The notes beneath the pieces are model-generated. The model made no database searches, was not told the origin of the DNA, and saw nothing but the letters and a program-made list of their open reading frames with translations. From Betaproteobacteria bacterium HGW-Betaproteobacteria-4 (GTDB lineage: Bacteria; Pseudomonadota; Gammaproteobacteria; Burkholderiales; Rhodocyclaceae), in assembly GCA_002840785.1 (NCBI GenBank), contig PHCH01000028.1:1-64000 (forward strand): a stretch of DNA of 64,000 nucleotides. Reading direction: 5' to 3'. Position numbers and translations under genes: made by a program. Positions 45,490 through 55,145 of the stretch are shown here, piece by piece. Each line of letters starts with the position of its first letter. Within the stretch, counting starts at the first letter, position 1.

Positions 45490-46534
45490 ATGGAAGCCGA
45501 ACACATCAACAGCATCTCCAACAAGCTCGACGATCTGGCGCAGCGCGCCGCCGAGCTGCGGAGGTATCTTTGACTACGATCAGAAACAGCGCGCCCAGGA
45601 ACTCGGGCGCGAGAAGAAATCGCTGGAAAACATCGTCCTGGTGCTGGAAGAAGTCGCCGCCGGCCTTGACGATGGCCGCGAACTGTTCGACATGGGCAAG
45701 GAAGACGGCGATGAAGACACCCTGCTCGCCGTCGAAGCCGACAACGCCGAGCTGGAAAAAAAGGTTGCCGCCCTCGAATTCCGCCGCATGTTCAACAACC
45801 CGTCCGACCCCATGCCCTGCTTCCTGGAAATCCAGGCCGGCGCCGGCGGTACGGAAGCCCAGGACTGGGCCTCGATGTTGCTGCGCATGTATTTGAAATA
45901 TGGCGAGAAAAAAGGGTTCACCGTCGAAGTCATGGAAGAATCCGAAGGCGACGTCGCCGGCCTGAAGAGCGCCACCGTCAAGTTCACCGGCGACTACGCC
46001 TACGGCACGCTGCGCACCGAAACCGGTATTCACCGGCTGGTCCGCAAGTCGCCATTCGATTCGGCCGCCCGTCGCCACACCTCGTTCACCAGCGTTTTCG
46101 TCTTCCCGGAAGTCGACGACTCGATCGAGATCAACATCAATCCGGCCGACGTCCGCACCGACACCTACCGCGCCTCCGGCGCCGGCGGCCAGCACATCAA
46201 CAAGACCGACTCGGCCGTGCGTCTGACCCACGTCCCGACCGGCATCGTCGTCCAGTGCCAGAACGACCGTTCGCAGCACCGCAACCGCGACGAAGCCTGG
46301 CAAATGCTGCGCGCCCGCATTTACGAGTTCGAGCTGCGCAAACAGCAGGCCGAACAGCAGAAGCTCGAAGATGCCAAGTCCGACATCGGCTGGGGCCACC
46401 AGATCCGCTCCTACGTGCTCGACCAGAGCCGTATCAAGGATCTGCGCACCAACCACGAAACCGGCAACACGCAAGGCGTGCTCGACGGCGACCTCGATCC
46501 GTTCATCGAGGCCAGCCTGAAACAGGGCGTCTAA
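45490..46534 (+). CDS. prfB: Peptide chain release factor 2, with programmed +1 frameshift
   Basis: The ATG at 45490 opens [27 protein letters not shown], then CTT TGA C shifts the ribosome +1 to [20 protein letters not shown]. The shifted frame continues with the stop-codon-reading [13 protein letters not shown] and the catalytic GGQ in [13 protein letters not shown]2 ends translation at UGA and UAA. Compared with usual RF2, about 19 residues are missing right after DYD (the segment that reads like [21 protein letters not shown] in E. coli), although the frame is kept. The total is about 347 residues instead of about 365. Confidence 0.93.
45561..45574 (+). promoter_or_regulatory. RF2 programmed frameshift site
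   Basis: GAGGTATCTTTGAC contains the internal Shine-Dalgarno AGG and the slippery CTT-TGA-C. RF2 shortage at the UGA favours the +1 shift, giving autoregulation. Confidence 0.92.
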
Positions 46535-46553
46535 GCAGGCAGGTGAGTCAGCC

Positions 46554-47696
46554 ATGACTCGCCTCCTCGGCTGGCTGGCCGGCACACTGTTTCTGCTCGT
46601 GCTGGCCGCCGGCGGGCTGTTGCTGGCGGCGCTCGACAGCACGCCGCTGGTCGAGCGCAGCGAAACCATCTCGCAGGCCGCAGTCAATCAGGCGCGCTGG
46701 CTGTTCCACACCAACGACCCGCGCCGCCTGCAATCCGGCGAAGCCCGGCGGACGGCCATCCCCGCCGCGCTGATCGACGAGGGCATCAACTATCTGGCCG
46801 GGCGCAGCCTGCACGGGCGCGGCGCCCTCGTCCTCGGCGAAGAAACGGCGGAAATCCGCGTCAGCCGTCGCCTGCCCTGGTTACCGGGCGAGCCTTACCT
46901 CAATTTGCGCGCCACTTTCCGCGAAGGCAATGGCGAGCCGAAGATCGTCGCCGCCGCCATCGGCTGGCTGCCGATACCGCCAGGATTGCTTGAATTCGCC
47001 CTCGCCTCGGCCATCCAGGCCGCCGGCTACGGGCCGGAATGGCGGCTGGCCCGCCAGGCCGTTCGCCAACTGATCTTTGATCCGCAGCATCGGCGCGTTG
47101 TCGTCGCCTACGTCTGGGAACCGGCCCTGCTCGACCGCGCCCGGTCCATTGCCTTCCAGCCCGACGATCTGGTCCGCATCCGCTCCGCCCAGGAATCGCT
47201 GGCCGCCCTGCTCGACCACCACGCACCGGGCCGCCCGGTGCCGCTGACCGATGTTCTGCGCCCCCTGCTCGACATCGATGGCGCCGACCAACGCGAAAAC
47301 CGCCGCGCCGCCCTGCTCGTGCTGGGCATTTACCTCGCCGAGAAGAACATCGCCTCGCTCATTCCCGAAGCCCGCAACTGGCCGCAGCTTCGCCCGGTGG
47401 CGCTGATGCTGGCCGGGCGCAACGACAGCGCCCAGTCCTTCGCCGACCTCGCCGCCGACCGGGCCGGCACCCGTTTCGGCGAGCTGCTGAGCCGCGCTGA
47501 CGGGCGTCTCGACGCGCTGGTCGATACGTCGTTTTCCGACAGTGACCTGATCCCGCCGATCGGCGACCTTCCGGAATCGATCAGCACCGCCGAGTTCCGC
47601 CGCCGCTTCGGCAACACGGGCAGCCCGGCCTACCGGCAACTGACGGCAGAAATCGAACGCCGCCTCGACGCCCTGCCGCTCTACAAGCCGGAGTAA
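46554..47696 (+). CDS. Hypothetical membrane-anchored protein
   Basis: The 380-residue protein starts with a membrane helix (LLGWLAGTLFLLVLAAGGLLLAAL) and then a large soluble region, probably periplasmic. Recognisable stretches such as AAVNQARWLFHTNDPRRLQSGEARRTAIPAALIDEGINYLAGR do not point to a known family. It follows prfB by 19 bases, where many betaproteobacteria have lysS. Function is unknown. Confidence 0.75.
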   Translation: MTRLLGWLAGTLFLLVLAAGGLLLAALDSTPLVERSETISQAAVNQARWLFHTNDPRRLQSGEARRTAIPAALIDEGINYLAGRSLHGRGALVLGEETAEIRVSRRLPWLPGEPYLNLRATFREGNGEPKIVAAAIGWLPIPPGLLEFALASAIQAAGYGPEWRLARQAVRQLIFDPQHRRVVVAYVWEPALLDRARSIAFQPDDLVRIRSAQESLAALLDHHAPGRPVPLTDVLRPLLDIDGADQRENRRAALLVLGIYLAEKNIASLIPEARNWPQLRPVALMLAGRNDSAQSFADLAADRAGTRFGELLSRADGRLDALVDTSFSDSDLIPPIGDLPESISTAEFRRRFGNTGSPAYRQLTAEIERRLDALPLYKPE

Positions 47697-47701
47697 GGAC
47701 G

Positions 47702-48028
47702 ATGGACAACCTCTTTGCCGCAATCCCACGGTCAACCGGAAAAAACGAGCAATTTTCAAATCTGCTCAAGCGCCCCGGCCTGCGCATCGAGCGCATCGTA
47801 TCGACCGGTCAGTGCAGCCCGGAGGGCTTCTGGTACGACCAGGCCGAGGGCGAATGGGTGGTCGTTCTGCAGGGCGCAGCAAGGCTGCGTTTTGAAGACT
47901 CGCCGGACCCTTTGCTCATGGCCCCCGGCGATTGCATCGACATCGCCCCACATCGTCGGCATCGCGTCGAATGGACCGACCCCGACCAGCCGACGATCTG
48001 GCTGGCCGTTCATTACAACCAGCCATAG
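47702..48028 (+). CDS. Cupin domain protein
   Basis: The 108-residue single-domain cupin has GEWVVVLQGAARLRFEDSPDPLLMAPGDCIDIAPHRRHRVEWTDPDQPTIWLAVHY, giving the metal-site E and H residues. Relatives are typically annotated only as cupins. The N-terminal part (IPRSTGKNEQFSNLL) is encoded by a copy of the dispersed 36-bp motif, although the length remains normal for the family. Confidence 0.88.
   Translation: MDNLFAAIPRSTGKNEQFSNLLKRPGLRIERIVSTGQCSPEGFWYDQAEGEWVVVLQGAARLRFEDSPDPLLMAPGDCIDIAPHRRHRVEWTDPDQPTIWLAVHYNQP
47723..47760 (+). repeat. Dispersed 36-bp motif inside the cupin gene
   Basis: ATCCCACGGTCAACCGGAAAAAACGAGCAATTTTCAAA contains the exact core and encodes residues 8-19 of the cupin. 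Confidence 0.82.
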
Positions 48029-48164
48029 TAGCGCCATCAATTCAGAGACACAGGCTGCAGAAGCGATTCCTATCAATGTCGCTCTTCAGGCTTTTCCATT
48101 TTGCCGATTGCATACATGATGCCTAATCATTCCATGGTTTAAAAAACGTTCAGGAGAAAGCAGC

Positions 48165-48611
48165 ATGAACAAACTGGTCGCTATCCTCGCAGTAAGCCTT
48201 TTTAGCGCAATAGCCACTCCGTCGGTTGCTGGCCCCGCCACGGAAGCGCTGTCAGTCTGCCTAGCGGACAACACCACCGGCAAGGATCGCAAGGATATGG
48301 CGCGCTGGGTCTTTATCGGCATGTCAACCCACCCGGAAATACAAAGCCTTTCCAACGTAACCCAGGCTGATCGCGAAACTCTGGATCAGCAGATGGCCGC
48401 GATGATTACCAGGCTGATAACCGAAAATTGCACAGCCCAAGTTAAATTGGCACGCAACAAAGACGGAAGCAACGCGCTCAAAGATGCGTTCGAAATCATT
48501 GGCAAACTGGCAATGCAGGAATTGATGAGCAATCCGAACGTAAATTCTGCATTTACAACGTTTACGAAATACGTTGACCAGAACAAATTCAGCGCGGTTT
48601 TTGCCGAGTAA
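48165..48611 (+). CDS. Hypothetical exported protein
   Basis: The 148-residue product has a signal peptide (MNKLVAILAVSLFSAIATPSVAG) and a helical mature part with two cysteines (SVCLADNTT, TENCTAQ) that could form a disulfide. AGGAGA lies 8 bases before the ATG. Its sequence is richer in A and T than its neighbours. No family was recognised. Confidence 0.75.
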   Translation: MNKLVAILAVSLFSAIATPSVAGPATEALSVCLADNTTGKDRKDMARWVFIGMSTHPEIQSLSNVTQADRETLDQQMAAMITRLITENCTAQVKLARNKDGSNALKDAFEIIGKLAMQELMSNPNVNSAFTTFTKYVDQNKFSAVFAE

Positions 48612-48650
48612 TCACTCAGCGGCTAACAGCCGATCAGGAACCCATGCGCC

Positions 48651-49004
48651 TTATTTCTTGATCGGCTTGTTCCGCCCGGACATTTCGTCGCTCAGGCGCA
48701 TCGCGGCATCGCTGATCTGCCCGGTCGGGTTCCGCCGGCAATATTGGTCGAGTTTCAACGCCAGCGTGCTGCTGGAAAAGCTCGAAACCTGCTGGTTCGG
48801 CAGGGCGTAGTTATGGCCGGTCAGAAAGCCGCGCACCCAGACAACGTAGGCGGCGCGCTCGTCCTCGTCGTCCTTGGACTGGGTCCAGGCCGCGCACGAC
48901 ATGTCGTCCAGACCGAGCAGGTTGAGGGGGGCAGCCGAAGCGCTGGCCATCGTCAGGCCGGCCGCGGCAGCCAGGATCATGCGGGTCAATTTTCGTCTGT
49001 TCAT
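48651..49004 (-). CDS. Small secreted protein, HdeA- or Rap1a-like pattern
   Basis: The 117-residue product has a signal peptide (ILAAAAGLTMASASAA) and a mature part with two cysteines: LDDMSCAAWTQSKDDEDERAAYVVWVRGFLTGHNYALPNQ and LKLDQYCRRNPTGQISDAAMRLSDEM. The pattern of C-W...Y-WV-GF...YC-NP recalls HdeA/HdeB chaperones or Rap1a/Tai immunity proteins, but neither is certain. The ATG at 49004 overlaps the stop of the upstream gene by 4 bases. The 444-residue ORF-track entry covering it is a shadow beyond this start. Confidence 0.72.
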   Translation of the reverse strand: MNRRKLTRMILAAAAGLTMASASAAPLNLLGLDDMSCAAWTQSKDDEDERAAYVVWVRGFLTGHNYALPNQQVSSFSSSTLALKLDQYCRRNPTGQISDAAMRLSDEMSGRNKPIKK

Positions 49005-49939
49005 ACGGCAAGTATATGTCCGACGGTGCGCACAGCGATACCGATACAAGCACCGAGGGCAGCCGGTTTCCACACCGCCGCGATACGCGGCCCGGCGGAA
49101 ATCAGCACGGCCACGCCGGGCAGATCGAAGGGCGAAATCAGGAAGCCAGCGCTGGCATTGAGCAAATCCACGCTGATCTGGCCAGCTTTGCGCATTTCGT
49201 CCATGACCCCCATCATCGCCGTGCCGCCGGCCATGTACTTGGTCAGCGTCGGCAGGATCAGCGCGCTGTCGATGGAAGCGGCGGTCAAAAGTGGTTCCAG
49301 CAGGCGGGTCAGCGCATCGATGGCGCCGCCAGCGCGCAAGGCCGTGACGACGACCAGCGACAGCACAAGCATCGGAATGGCCCCGACGGACAGCTTGAAC
49401 GCCTCGGCCCCGGCCCGGTTGATCACATCGAGCACCCCCTTGGCGCTCTCGGCGACCGGATGGTGCAGGGTTTCGTCGAGCCGGCTTTCGCTGGTCGACA
49501 GCGCCCGGCCAAACAGGTAATAGGTTGCCGCTGCCGCGGTCAGGCCTCCGATCAACGAATAGGTCAGGGTCAGGGCCAGATCGAGGCCCATGGTCATCAT
49601 CGGCAGCGCCGCATTGGCCTGCGACATGGCAAAGACCATGGCCAGCGTGGCAGCGATGTGGCGGTCGGAGGCACCGCGCTGTTCCATCATGGTCAGCGTC
49701 GCCATCGGCGCGGCGAAGCTCACGAAGTTGATCTGCAGGGCGGCGAAGACACCCAGCCCGGTCAGGCCGACCGGCTTGAGCAGCGGGGCGAGGCGGGCCA
49801 CCACCCAGTCGAGCACACCGCGCGCCTCGAGCAGGCGCATGAGGGAAAGCATGACGACCATGACGGGAAGCAGCACGAAGAAGGCCAGCTCCACTGCCGA
49901 ACGGCCGGCCTTGAGGATGATTTCGATGAGGATTTCCAT
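49001..49939 (-). CDS. Nucleoside-recognition (Gate) domain membrane protein
   Basis: The 312-residue protein has two Gate/SpmA-SpmB-like halves: ELAFFVLLPVMVVMLSLMRLLEARGVLDWVVARLAPLLKPVGLTGLGVFAALQINFVSFAAPMATL and AGAEAFKLSVGAIPMLVLSLVVVTALRAGGAIDALTRLLEPLL. Such proteins are membrane transporters of uncertain substrate. It is followed by a 4-base overlap with the small secreted gene, so the two form an operon. Confidence 0.8.
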   Translation of the reverse strand: MEILIEIILKAGRSAVELAFFVLLPVMVVMLSLMRLLEARGVLDWVVARLAPLLKPVGLTGLGVFAALQINFVSFAAPMATLTMMEQRGASDRHIAATLAMVFAMSQANAALPMMTMGLDLALTLTYSLIGGLTAAAATYYLFGRALSTSESRLDETLHHPVAESAKGVLDVINRAGAEAFKLSVGAIPMLVLSLVVVTALRAGGAIDALTRLLEPLLTAASIDSALILPTLTKYMAGGTAMMGVMDEMRKAGQISVDLLNASAGFLISPFDLPGVAVLISAGPRIAAVWKPAALGACIGIAVRTVGHILAV

Positions 49940-50010
49940 AGGGGTGGATTATTGCATTGCCACATGCGATGCGTTGTATTGGCAATTTCCCTTGGCCCGT
50001 TTAATTGGCT

Positions 50011-50100
50011 TGGGGTTCTGCCTGGCTGACGGGCGTACTTTTTCCTGCCAGTCAGCCAAGCAAGAAGAAAGTACGCTCGCGCCCCAAGCGCGAAACCCCA
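50011..50100. repeat. Element with interleaved inverted repeats
   Basis: Three arm pairs are visible: TGGGGTT/AACCCCA (outer), TGGCTGAC/GTCAGCCA and GCGTACTTT/AAAGTACGC. The last two pairs interleave, so they could form alternative hairpins or a pseudoknot. The element lies in the 180-base gap just beyond the acyl-CoA dehydrogenase gene. Confidence 0.65.
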
Positions 50101-50119
50101 GGTCAAATCACCACCCCCC

Positions 50120-51913
50120 TTAGAACACCTCGTCGCCGACCCCAACCAGCGCTGCATCCCCGGCCCTGACGGTTTCGCCGTAAGACGTGGCCTGCGGCAA
50201 CATCTGGTCGGCATAGAAACGAGCCGTGGCAATCTTGGCCCGGTAGAAGGCCTGGTCGCCCTCCGCCCTGTCGAGATAACCGGCCGCGGCCAGCGCTGCC
50301 TTGCCCATGAACCAGCCGCCGCAGACGGTGACGGCCAGATGCAGGTAGGGGACTGCTGCGGTCAACACGCCGGAAAGGCCGGTTTTGGCGTTGGCGGCCA
50401 GCCATTCGGTGGCGTCTGTCCACGCCTTGAGCGCCACGCCGAGGCGCTGGCCGATGGCTTGCAGTTCGGGCTTGCCGGAGGCGCCGAGCGCTTTGGCGGT
50501 GGCGTAGACCTCGCCGAAGATGACTTTGGCCGTGGCCCCCTGGTCGCGCATGAGTTTGCGGAACAGCAGGTCGTTGGCCTGGATGCCGGTGGTGCCTTCG
50601 TAGATGGTGGTGATGCGCGAATCGCGCCAGTGCTGGGCGGCGCCAGTTTCTTCGATGAAGCCCATGCCGCCGTAGATCTGGATGCCGAGCGAAGTGACTT
50701 CGATGCCCATTTCGGTACCGCCGCCCTTGACGATGGGGATCATGAATTCGGCGAGGTAGAGGTTGCGCTTCTTCTCGTCGGCATCGGTCGCAGCGTGGGC
50801 GCGGTCGAGCAGGCCGGAGGTATAGTAGGTCATGGCCCGGTTGGCTTCGACGCGGCTCTTCATGAGCATGAGCATGCGGCGGATATCCGGATGCTTGTCG
50901 AGGGTGACCAGTGCTTCGCCGGTCAGCGCGTCACGACCCTGCTTGCGTTCGCGGGCGAAGGCCAGGGCCTGCTGGTAGGCACGTTCGCCCAACGCGATGC
51001 CTTGCAGGCCGACGCCGAGGCGGGCTTCGTTCATCATGATGAACATGTATTCGAGGCCGCGATTGGCCTGGCCGAGCAGGTAGCCGACGGCACCGCCGTT
51101 GTCGCCATAAGCCATGACGCAGGTCGGGCTGGCGTGGATGCCGAGCTTGTGTTCGAGCGCAATGCAGTAGGCATCGTTGCGGGCGCCAAGCGAACCGTCG
51201 GCATTGACCAGGAACTTCGGCACCAGGAACATCGAGATGCCTTTAACACCGGCCGGTGCATCGGGCAGGCGGGCGAGGACGAGGTGGACGATGTTGTCCG
51301 TCATGTCGTGGTCGCCGTAGGTGATGAAAATCTTCTGGCCGAAAACGCGATAGCTACCGTCAGCCTGCGGCTCGGCGCGCGAGCGGATGAGCGCCAGGTC
51401 GGAGCCGGCTTGCGGCTCGGTCAGGTTCATGGTGCCCGTCCATTCGCCGCTGACCATCTTGTCGAGGAAGATGGCTTTGAGTTCATCGCTGGCGCAGGTG
51501 AGCAACGCTTCGACGGCGCCGGTGGTCAGCAAGGGGCCGAGGCTGAAGGCCATGTTGGCCGAACACATCATTTCCTTGACGGCGATGCCCAGCGTATCGG
51601 GCAGGCCCTGGCCGCCGAACTCGGTCGGACAGGTGATGCCGTTCCAGCCGGCTTCGCGGTACTGGGTATAGGCTTCCTTCCAGCCGGTTGGCGTGGTGAC
51701 GCCGTTCGGGCTCAGCTTGCAGCCTTCCTTGTCGCCCACGCGATTGAGCGGGGCAAGGACTTCACCGGTAAATTTGGCGGATTCCTCGAGAATGGCATCG
51801 GCCATGTCGGGCGTTGCCTCTTCAAAGCCGGGAATCTGGCTCAGTTCCTTGAAACCGGCCAGTTCGTCCATGACGAAACGCATGTCTTTTACGGGCGCAC
51901 GGTAGTCGCTCAT
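50120..51913 (-). CDS. Acyl-CoA dehydrogenase (DmdC/AcdA-like, long form)
   Basis: The 597-residue flavoenzyme has MNLTEPQAGSDLALIRSRAEP, FITYGDHDMTDNIVHLVLARLP, a substrate/FAD region and a C-terminal extra domain typical of the 600-residue acyl-CoA dehydrogenase group that includes 3-methylmercaptopropionyl-CoA dehydrogenase. The likely catalytic base region is QIYGGMGFIEETGAAQHWRDSRITTIYEGTTGIQ. It introduces the trans-2 double bond in acyl-CoAs. AAAGGAG precedes the start. It is the last gene of the main fad operon. Confidence 0.9.
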   Translation of the reverse strand: MSDYRAPVKDMRFVMDELAGFKELSQIPGFEEATPDMADAILEESAKFTGEVLAPLNRVGDKEGCKLSPNGVTTPTGWKEAYTQYREAGWNGITCPTEFGGQGLPDTLGIAVKEMMCSANMAFSLGPLLTTGAVEALLTCASDELKAIFLDKMVSGEWTGTMNLTEPQAGSDLALIRSRAEPQADGSYRVFGQKIFITYGDHDMTDNIVHLVLARLPDAPAGVKGISMFLVPKFLVNADGSLGARNDAYCIALEHKLGIHASPTCVMAYGDNGGAVGYLLGQANRGLEYMFIMMNEARLGVGLQGIALGERAYQQALAFARERKQGRDALTGEALVTLDKHPDIRRMLMLMKSRVEANRAMTYYTSGLLDRAHAATDADEKKRNLYLAEFMIPIVKGGGTEMGIEVTSLGIQIYGGMGFIEETGAAQHWRDSRITTIYEGTTGIQANDLLFRKLMRDQGATAKVIFGEVYATAKALGASGKPELQAIGQRLGVALKAWTDATEWLAANAKTGLSGVLTAAVPYLHLAVTVCGGWFMGKAALAAAGYLDRAEGDQAFYRAKIATARFYADQMLPQATSYGETVRAGDAALVGVGDEVF

Positions 51914-51935
51914 TTGCTGATCTCCTTTTATATTT

Positions 51936-52883
51936 TCAGAATGGATTGCTGCACAACGCCGCCTTGGCAGCGCGGTATTCCTGCTTCAGGCGAGCCGCCA
52001 GCTCGGCCGTCGGCATCACTTCATCGATGGTGCCGACGCCCTGCCCGGCGCCCCAGATGTCTTTCCAGGCCTTGGCACCGGCAGCGGCGCCGAAGTCCAT
52101 CGACGTCTTGTCCTTTTCCGGGAGATTGGCTGGATCCAGGCCGCAAGCGACGATGCTCTTGGTCAGGTAATTGCCATGCACGCCGGTGAAGTACGGGGTG
52201 TAGACGACATCCTTGGCGGCCGATTCGATGATGGCCTGCTTGTAGGCGTCGACCGCATTGGCTTCCTGGGTGGCGATGAAGCGCGTGCCGATGTAGGCGA
52301 AATCGGCGCCCATGGCCTGCGCCGAGAGAATGGCGCTGCCATTGGTGATCGACCCGGAGAGGGCAATCGGACCGTCGTAGAACTTGCGGATTTCGCCGAC
52401 CAGCGCAAACGGGCTGAGCATGCCGGCGTGGCCGCCAGCCCCGGCACAAACCAGGATCAGGCCATCGACACCGGCCTCCAAGGCTTTTTCGGCGTGGCGC
52501 ACGCTGATCACGTCATGGAAGACCTTGCCGCCGTAGGCATGGACGGCCGGCACGATCTGCGTCGGCGCCGACAGGCTGGTGATGATGAGCGGCACCTCGT
52601 GCTTCACGCAGAGCGCCATGTCATGCGCCAGGCGCTCGTTCGAGGGATGGATGATCTGGTTGACGGCGAACGGTGCCGCCTTCGGGTCGGCGGCCAGCTC
52701 GGCCTTGATCCGCGTCAGCCACTCGTCGAGCAACTCCTTGGGCCGGGCGTTGAGTGCCGGGAAGGAGCCGATCAAACCGCTCTTGCACTGGGCGATGACC
52801 AGATCGGGGTTGGAGACGATGAACATCGGCGCGCAGATGACGGGCAACGCCAGGTTCTTGTTGAGTGATTCTGGAATCGGCAT
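51936..52883 (-). CDS. Nitronate monooxygenase-like flavoprotein
   Basis: The 315-residue TIM-barrel flavoprotein has the family motifs LPVICAPMFIVSNPDLVIAQCKSGLIGSFPALN, VCAGAGGHAG and GADFAYIGTRF. Members oxidise nitronates or act as enoyl reductases. The ATG at 52883 overlaps the fadD stop as TGATG; the ORF-track start one codon earlier is a TTG. In beta-oxidation clusters a role as an auxiliary oxidoreductase is plausible. Confidence 0.88.
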   Translation of the reverse strand: MPIPESLNKNLALPVICAPMFIVSNPDLVIAQCKSGLIGSFPALNARPKELLDEWLTRIKAELAADPKAAPFAVNQIIHPSNERLAHDMALCVKHEVPLIITSLSAPTQIVPAVHAYGGKVFHDVISVRHAEKALEAGVDGLILVCAGAGGHAGMLSPFALVGEIRKFYDGPIALSGSITNGSAILSAQAMGADFAYIGTRFIATQEANAVDAYKQAIIESAAKDVVYTPYFTGVHGNYLTKSIVACGLDPANLPEKDKTSMDFGAAAGAKAWKDIWGAGQGVGTIDEVMPTAELAARLKQEYRAAKAALCSNPF

Positions 52884-54541
52884 CAAGCCCCCTCTTTGAG
52901 TGCGCGACGCAGGATCTTGCCGACGTTGGTGCGCGGCAAGTCGTCACGGAATTCGACGTGTTTCGGAATCTTGTAGCCGGTGAGCAGGCCGCGACAGTGG
53001 TCGATCAGCATGCGCTCGGTGACGGCCGGATCCTTGCGGACGACAAAGATCTTCACCGCCTCGCCGGAGTTTTCGTCGGCCACACCAATCGCCGCGACAT
53101 CGCGCACCCCGGGGTGCATGGCGACGACTTCCTCGACTTCGTTCGGATAAACGTTGAAGCCGGAGACGAGGATCATGTCTTTCTTACGGTCAACCAGGAA
53201 AACGAAGCCTTTTTTATCTACGTAGCCCATGTCGCCGGTGCGCAGGAAGCGATCCGGATAGAAGACAAAGTCCGTCTCCTCTTGCCGCTGCCAGTAGCCT
53301 TTCATGACCTGCGGGCCGCGAATGCAGATTTCGCCAACCTGCCCTTGCGTCACCTCCTTGCCGTAGTCGTCGCGGATGGAGACTTCGGTGGAGGAAATCG
53401 GCAGGCCGATGGAGCCGTTGAATTCACCCATGTCGAGCGGGTTGATCGTTGCCGCCGGCGAGGTTTCGGTCAGGCCGTAGGCTTGCAGCAAGGGGGTGCC
53501 GGTCACCTGCTTCCACTTTTCCGCGACCGGCCCCTGCACCGCCATGCCACCACCCAGCGTAACGCGCATGGTCGAGAAATCGAGCTTGGCGAAATCCTCG
53601 TTGTTGAGCAAGGCATTGAACAGCGTGTTGACGCCGGTCACCACGGTCACCGGGTACTTCTGCCATTCCTTGACGAAGCCCGGGATGTCGCGCGGATTGG
53701 CGATCAGCAGGTTGCGGGCGCCGATCATCAGGAAGGTCAGGCAGTTCGCCGTCAGCGCGAAGATGTGATAGAGCGGCAGCGCGGTGATGATGAATTCCTC
53801 GCCCTCGCGCACCACCGGTTTGATCCAGTTGTAGGCCTGCGTGACGTTCGAGGCGATGTTGGCGTGAGTCAGCATGGCGCCCTTGGAAACGCCGGTCGTG
53901 CCGCCCGTGTATTGCAGGAAGGCGATGTCGTCCTGATTGAGCGAAACGGGCTGCCAGCCGTGGCTGCGGCCGGTGGCCAGGGCGCTGTTGAAGCCGATTG
54001 AGCCGGGCAGTTTCCAGGCCGGCACGAGCTTTTTGACGTGACGCACGACGAGATTGACGACGATGCCCTTGAGGCCGAGCATTTCGCCCATCGGCGTGAC
54101 GATGACATGCTTGATCGCCGTGTGGGCGACGACCTGCTCGAGCGTGTGGGCGAAATTTTCGACGATGACGATGGTCGTCGCCCCGGAATCCTTGAGCTGG
54201 TGCTCGAGTTCGCGCGGCGTGTAGAGCGGGTTGCAATTGACCACGACGCAACCGGCACGCAGGGTGCCGAAGAGCGCCACGGGATATTGCAGCAGGTTGG
54301 GCATCATCAGCGCGACACGGTCGCCCTTCTTCAGCCCCTTGGCCTGCAGCCAGCCGGCGAAAGCCTTGCTCTCTTCGTCGAGCTGGCGATAGGTCATCGC
54401 CTTGTCCATGCTGATGTAGGCGACCTGGTCGGCGTAGCGCGTACAGGCCGTTTCGAACAGCGCGACGAGCGACGGGATGTGGTCGATGTCGATGTTCGCC
54501 GGCACGCCTTCGGGATAGCTTTGTAGCCAGATTTTTTCCAT
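52883..54541 (-). CDS. fadD: Long-chain fatty acid-CoA ligase
   Basis: The 552-residue adenylating enzyme has [71 protein letters not shown] and [11 protein letters not shown]. It activates fatty acids to acyl-CoA on the inner face of the membrane. The ATG at 54541 has GGAGGAGGAG upstream; the ORF-track start at 54565 is inside that site. It is in an operon with the downstream nitronate monooxygenase and acyl-CoA dehydrogenase genes. Confidence 0.93.
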   Translation of the reverse strand: MEKIWLQSYPEGVPANIDIDHIPSLVALFETACTRYADQVAYISMDKAMTYRQLDEESKAFAGWLQAKGLKKGDRVALMMPNLLQYPVALFGTLRAGCVVVNCNPLYTPRELEHQLKDSGATTIVIVENFAHTLEQVVAHTAIKHVIVTPMGEMLGLKGIVVNLVVRHVKKLVPAWKLPGSIGFNSALATGRSHGWQPVSLNQDDIAFLQYTGGTTGVSKGAMLTHANIASNVTQAYNWIKPVVREGEEFIITALPLYHIFALTANCLTFLMIGARNLLIANPRDIPGFVKEWQKYPVTVVTGVNTLFNALLNNEDFAKLDFSTMRVTLGGGMAVQGPVAEKWKQVTGTPLLQAYGLTETSPAATINPLDMGEFNGSIGLPISSTEVSIRDDYGKEVTQGQVGEICIRGPQVMKGYWQRQEETDFVFYPDRFLRTGDMGYVDKKGFVFLVDRKKDMILVSGFNVYPNEVEEVVAMHPGVRDVAAIGVADENSGEAVKIFVVRKDPAVTERMLIDHCRGLLTGYKIPKHVEFRDDLPRTNVGKILRRALKEGA

Positions 54542-54566
54542 GATTGTCTCCTCCTCCGTTGCCAAC

Positions 54567-55145
54567 CTAGGACCCGAGCAGCGCCTTCTTCAACGAGGCG
54601 TCCACCGGTTCGTCACCGAGCCAGACCTTGAGCAGGGCTTTCGCGAAGCCCGCGCCGGCCACCTTGCCACGCGCTTCCCCGTTCTGGCTGACAGCAACGC
54701 CATCGGCAGAGAAGTCGATGCCTATCGTATCGCCTTCGCGGGCCTTGCCGATACCCTTCATGATGGCCCTCAACTGGTCGGCCTGCGTTTTCAGCCCGGC
54801 CATTTCGGTCGGCGTGTTGTTGTTCTTCAGGCCATCATCGAGCGCCGAGTTGAGCGCATCCGAATCGAGGTCGCGCATCATGCGCATGACCATGCGGCGC
54901 GGCTGCGGGCTGTCGTAGATCGCGGCCGGCGTGGTCGCTTTCTGGCCGACGTAGAGTGCGCCGACATAGACCTTGATAAAGAATTTGCTGCGCAGCCCGG
55001 CGCCGTTGAGCACCAGATCGCTGCTGCCGACACGAACCGTGTCGGCCACCTTCACCCCGGCCACTTCCGCGGCGTGCAGCCCGGGAACCGCCAGCAATGC
55101 GGCAATGAGCGCGGCCTTGCGGACGCTTGTCGATGTAATCATCAT
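54567..55145 (-). CDS. Chalcone-isomerase-like exported protein
   Basis: The 192-residue product has a signal peptide ([16 protein letters not shown]) and the chalcone-isomerase-like fold: [61 protein letters not shown]. Bacterial members are predicted periplasmic fatty-acid-binding proteins, which fits the fad context. It overlaps the DUF4442 stop by 4 bases. Confidence 0.88.
   Translation of the reverse strand: MMITSTSVRKAALIAALLAVPGLHAAEVAGVKVADTVRVGSSDLVLNGAGLRSKFFIKVYVGALYVGQKATTPAAIYDSPQPRRMVMRMMRDLDSDALNSALDDGLKNNNTPTEMAGLKTQADQLRAIMKGIGKAREGDTIGIDFSADGVAVSQNGEARGKVAGAGFAKALLKVWLGDEPVDASLKKALLGS

Noticed and set aside
48651-49985. 444-residue minus-strand ORF spanning the Gate-domain gene
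   Set aside because: Only its last 117 residues, starting at an ATG with a signal peptide, look real; the rest is a shadow of the Gate-domain gene in another frame.
53184-53210. Motif-like TTACGGTCAACCAGGAAAACGAAG in fadD
   Set aside because: The encoded [12 protein letters not shown] is a conserved FadD motif, so the similarity may be chance.
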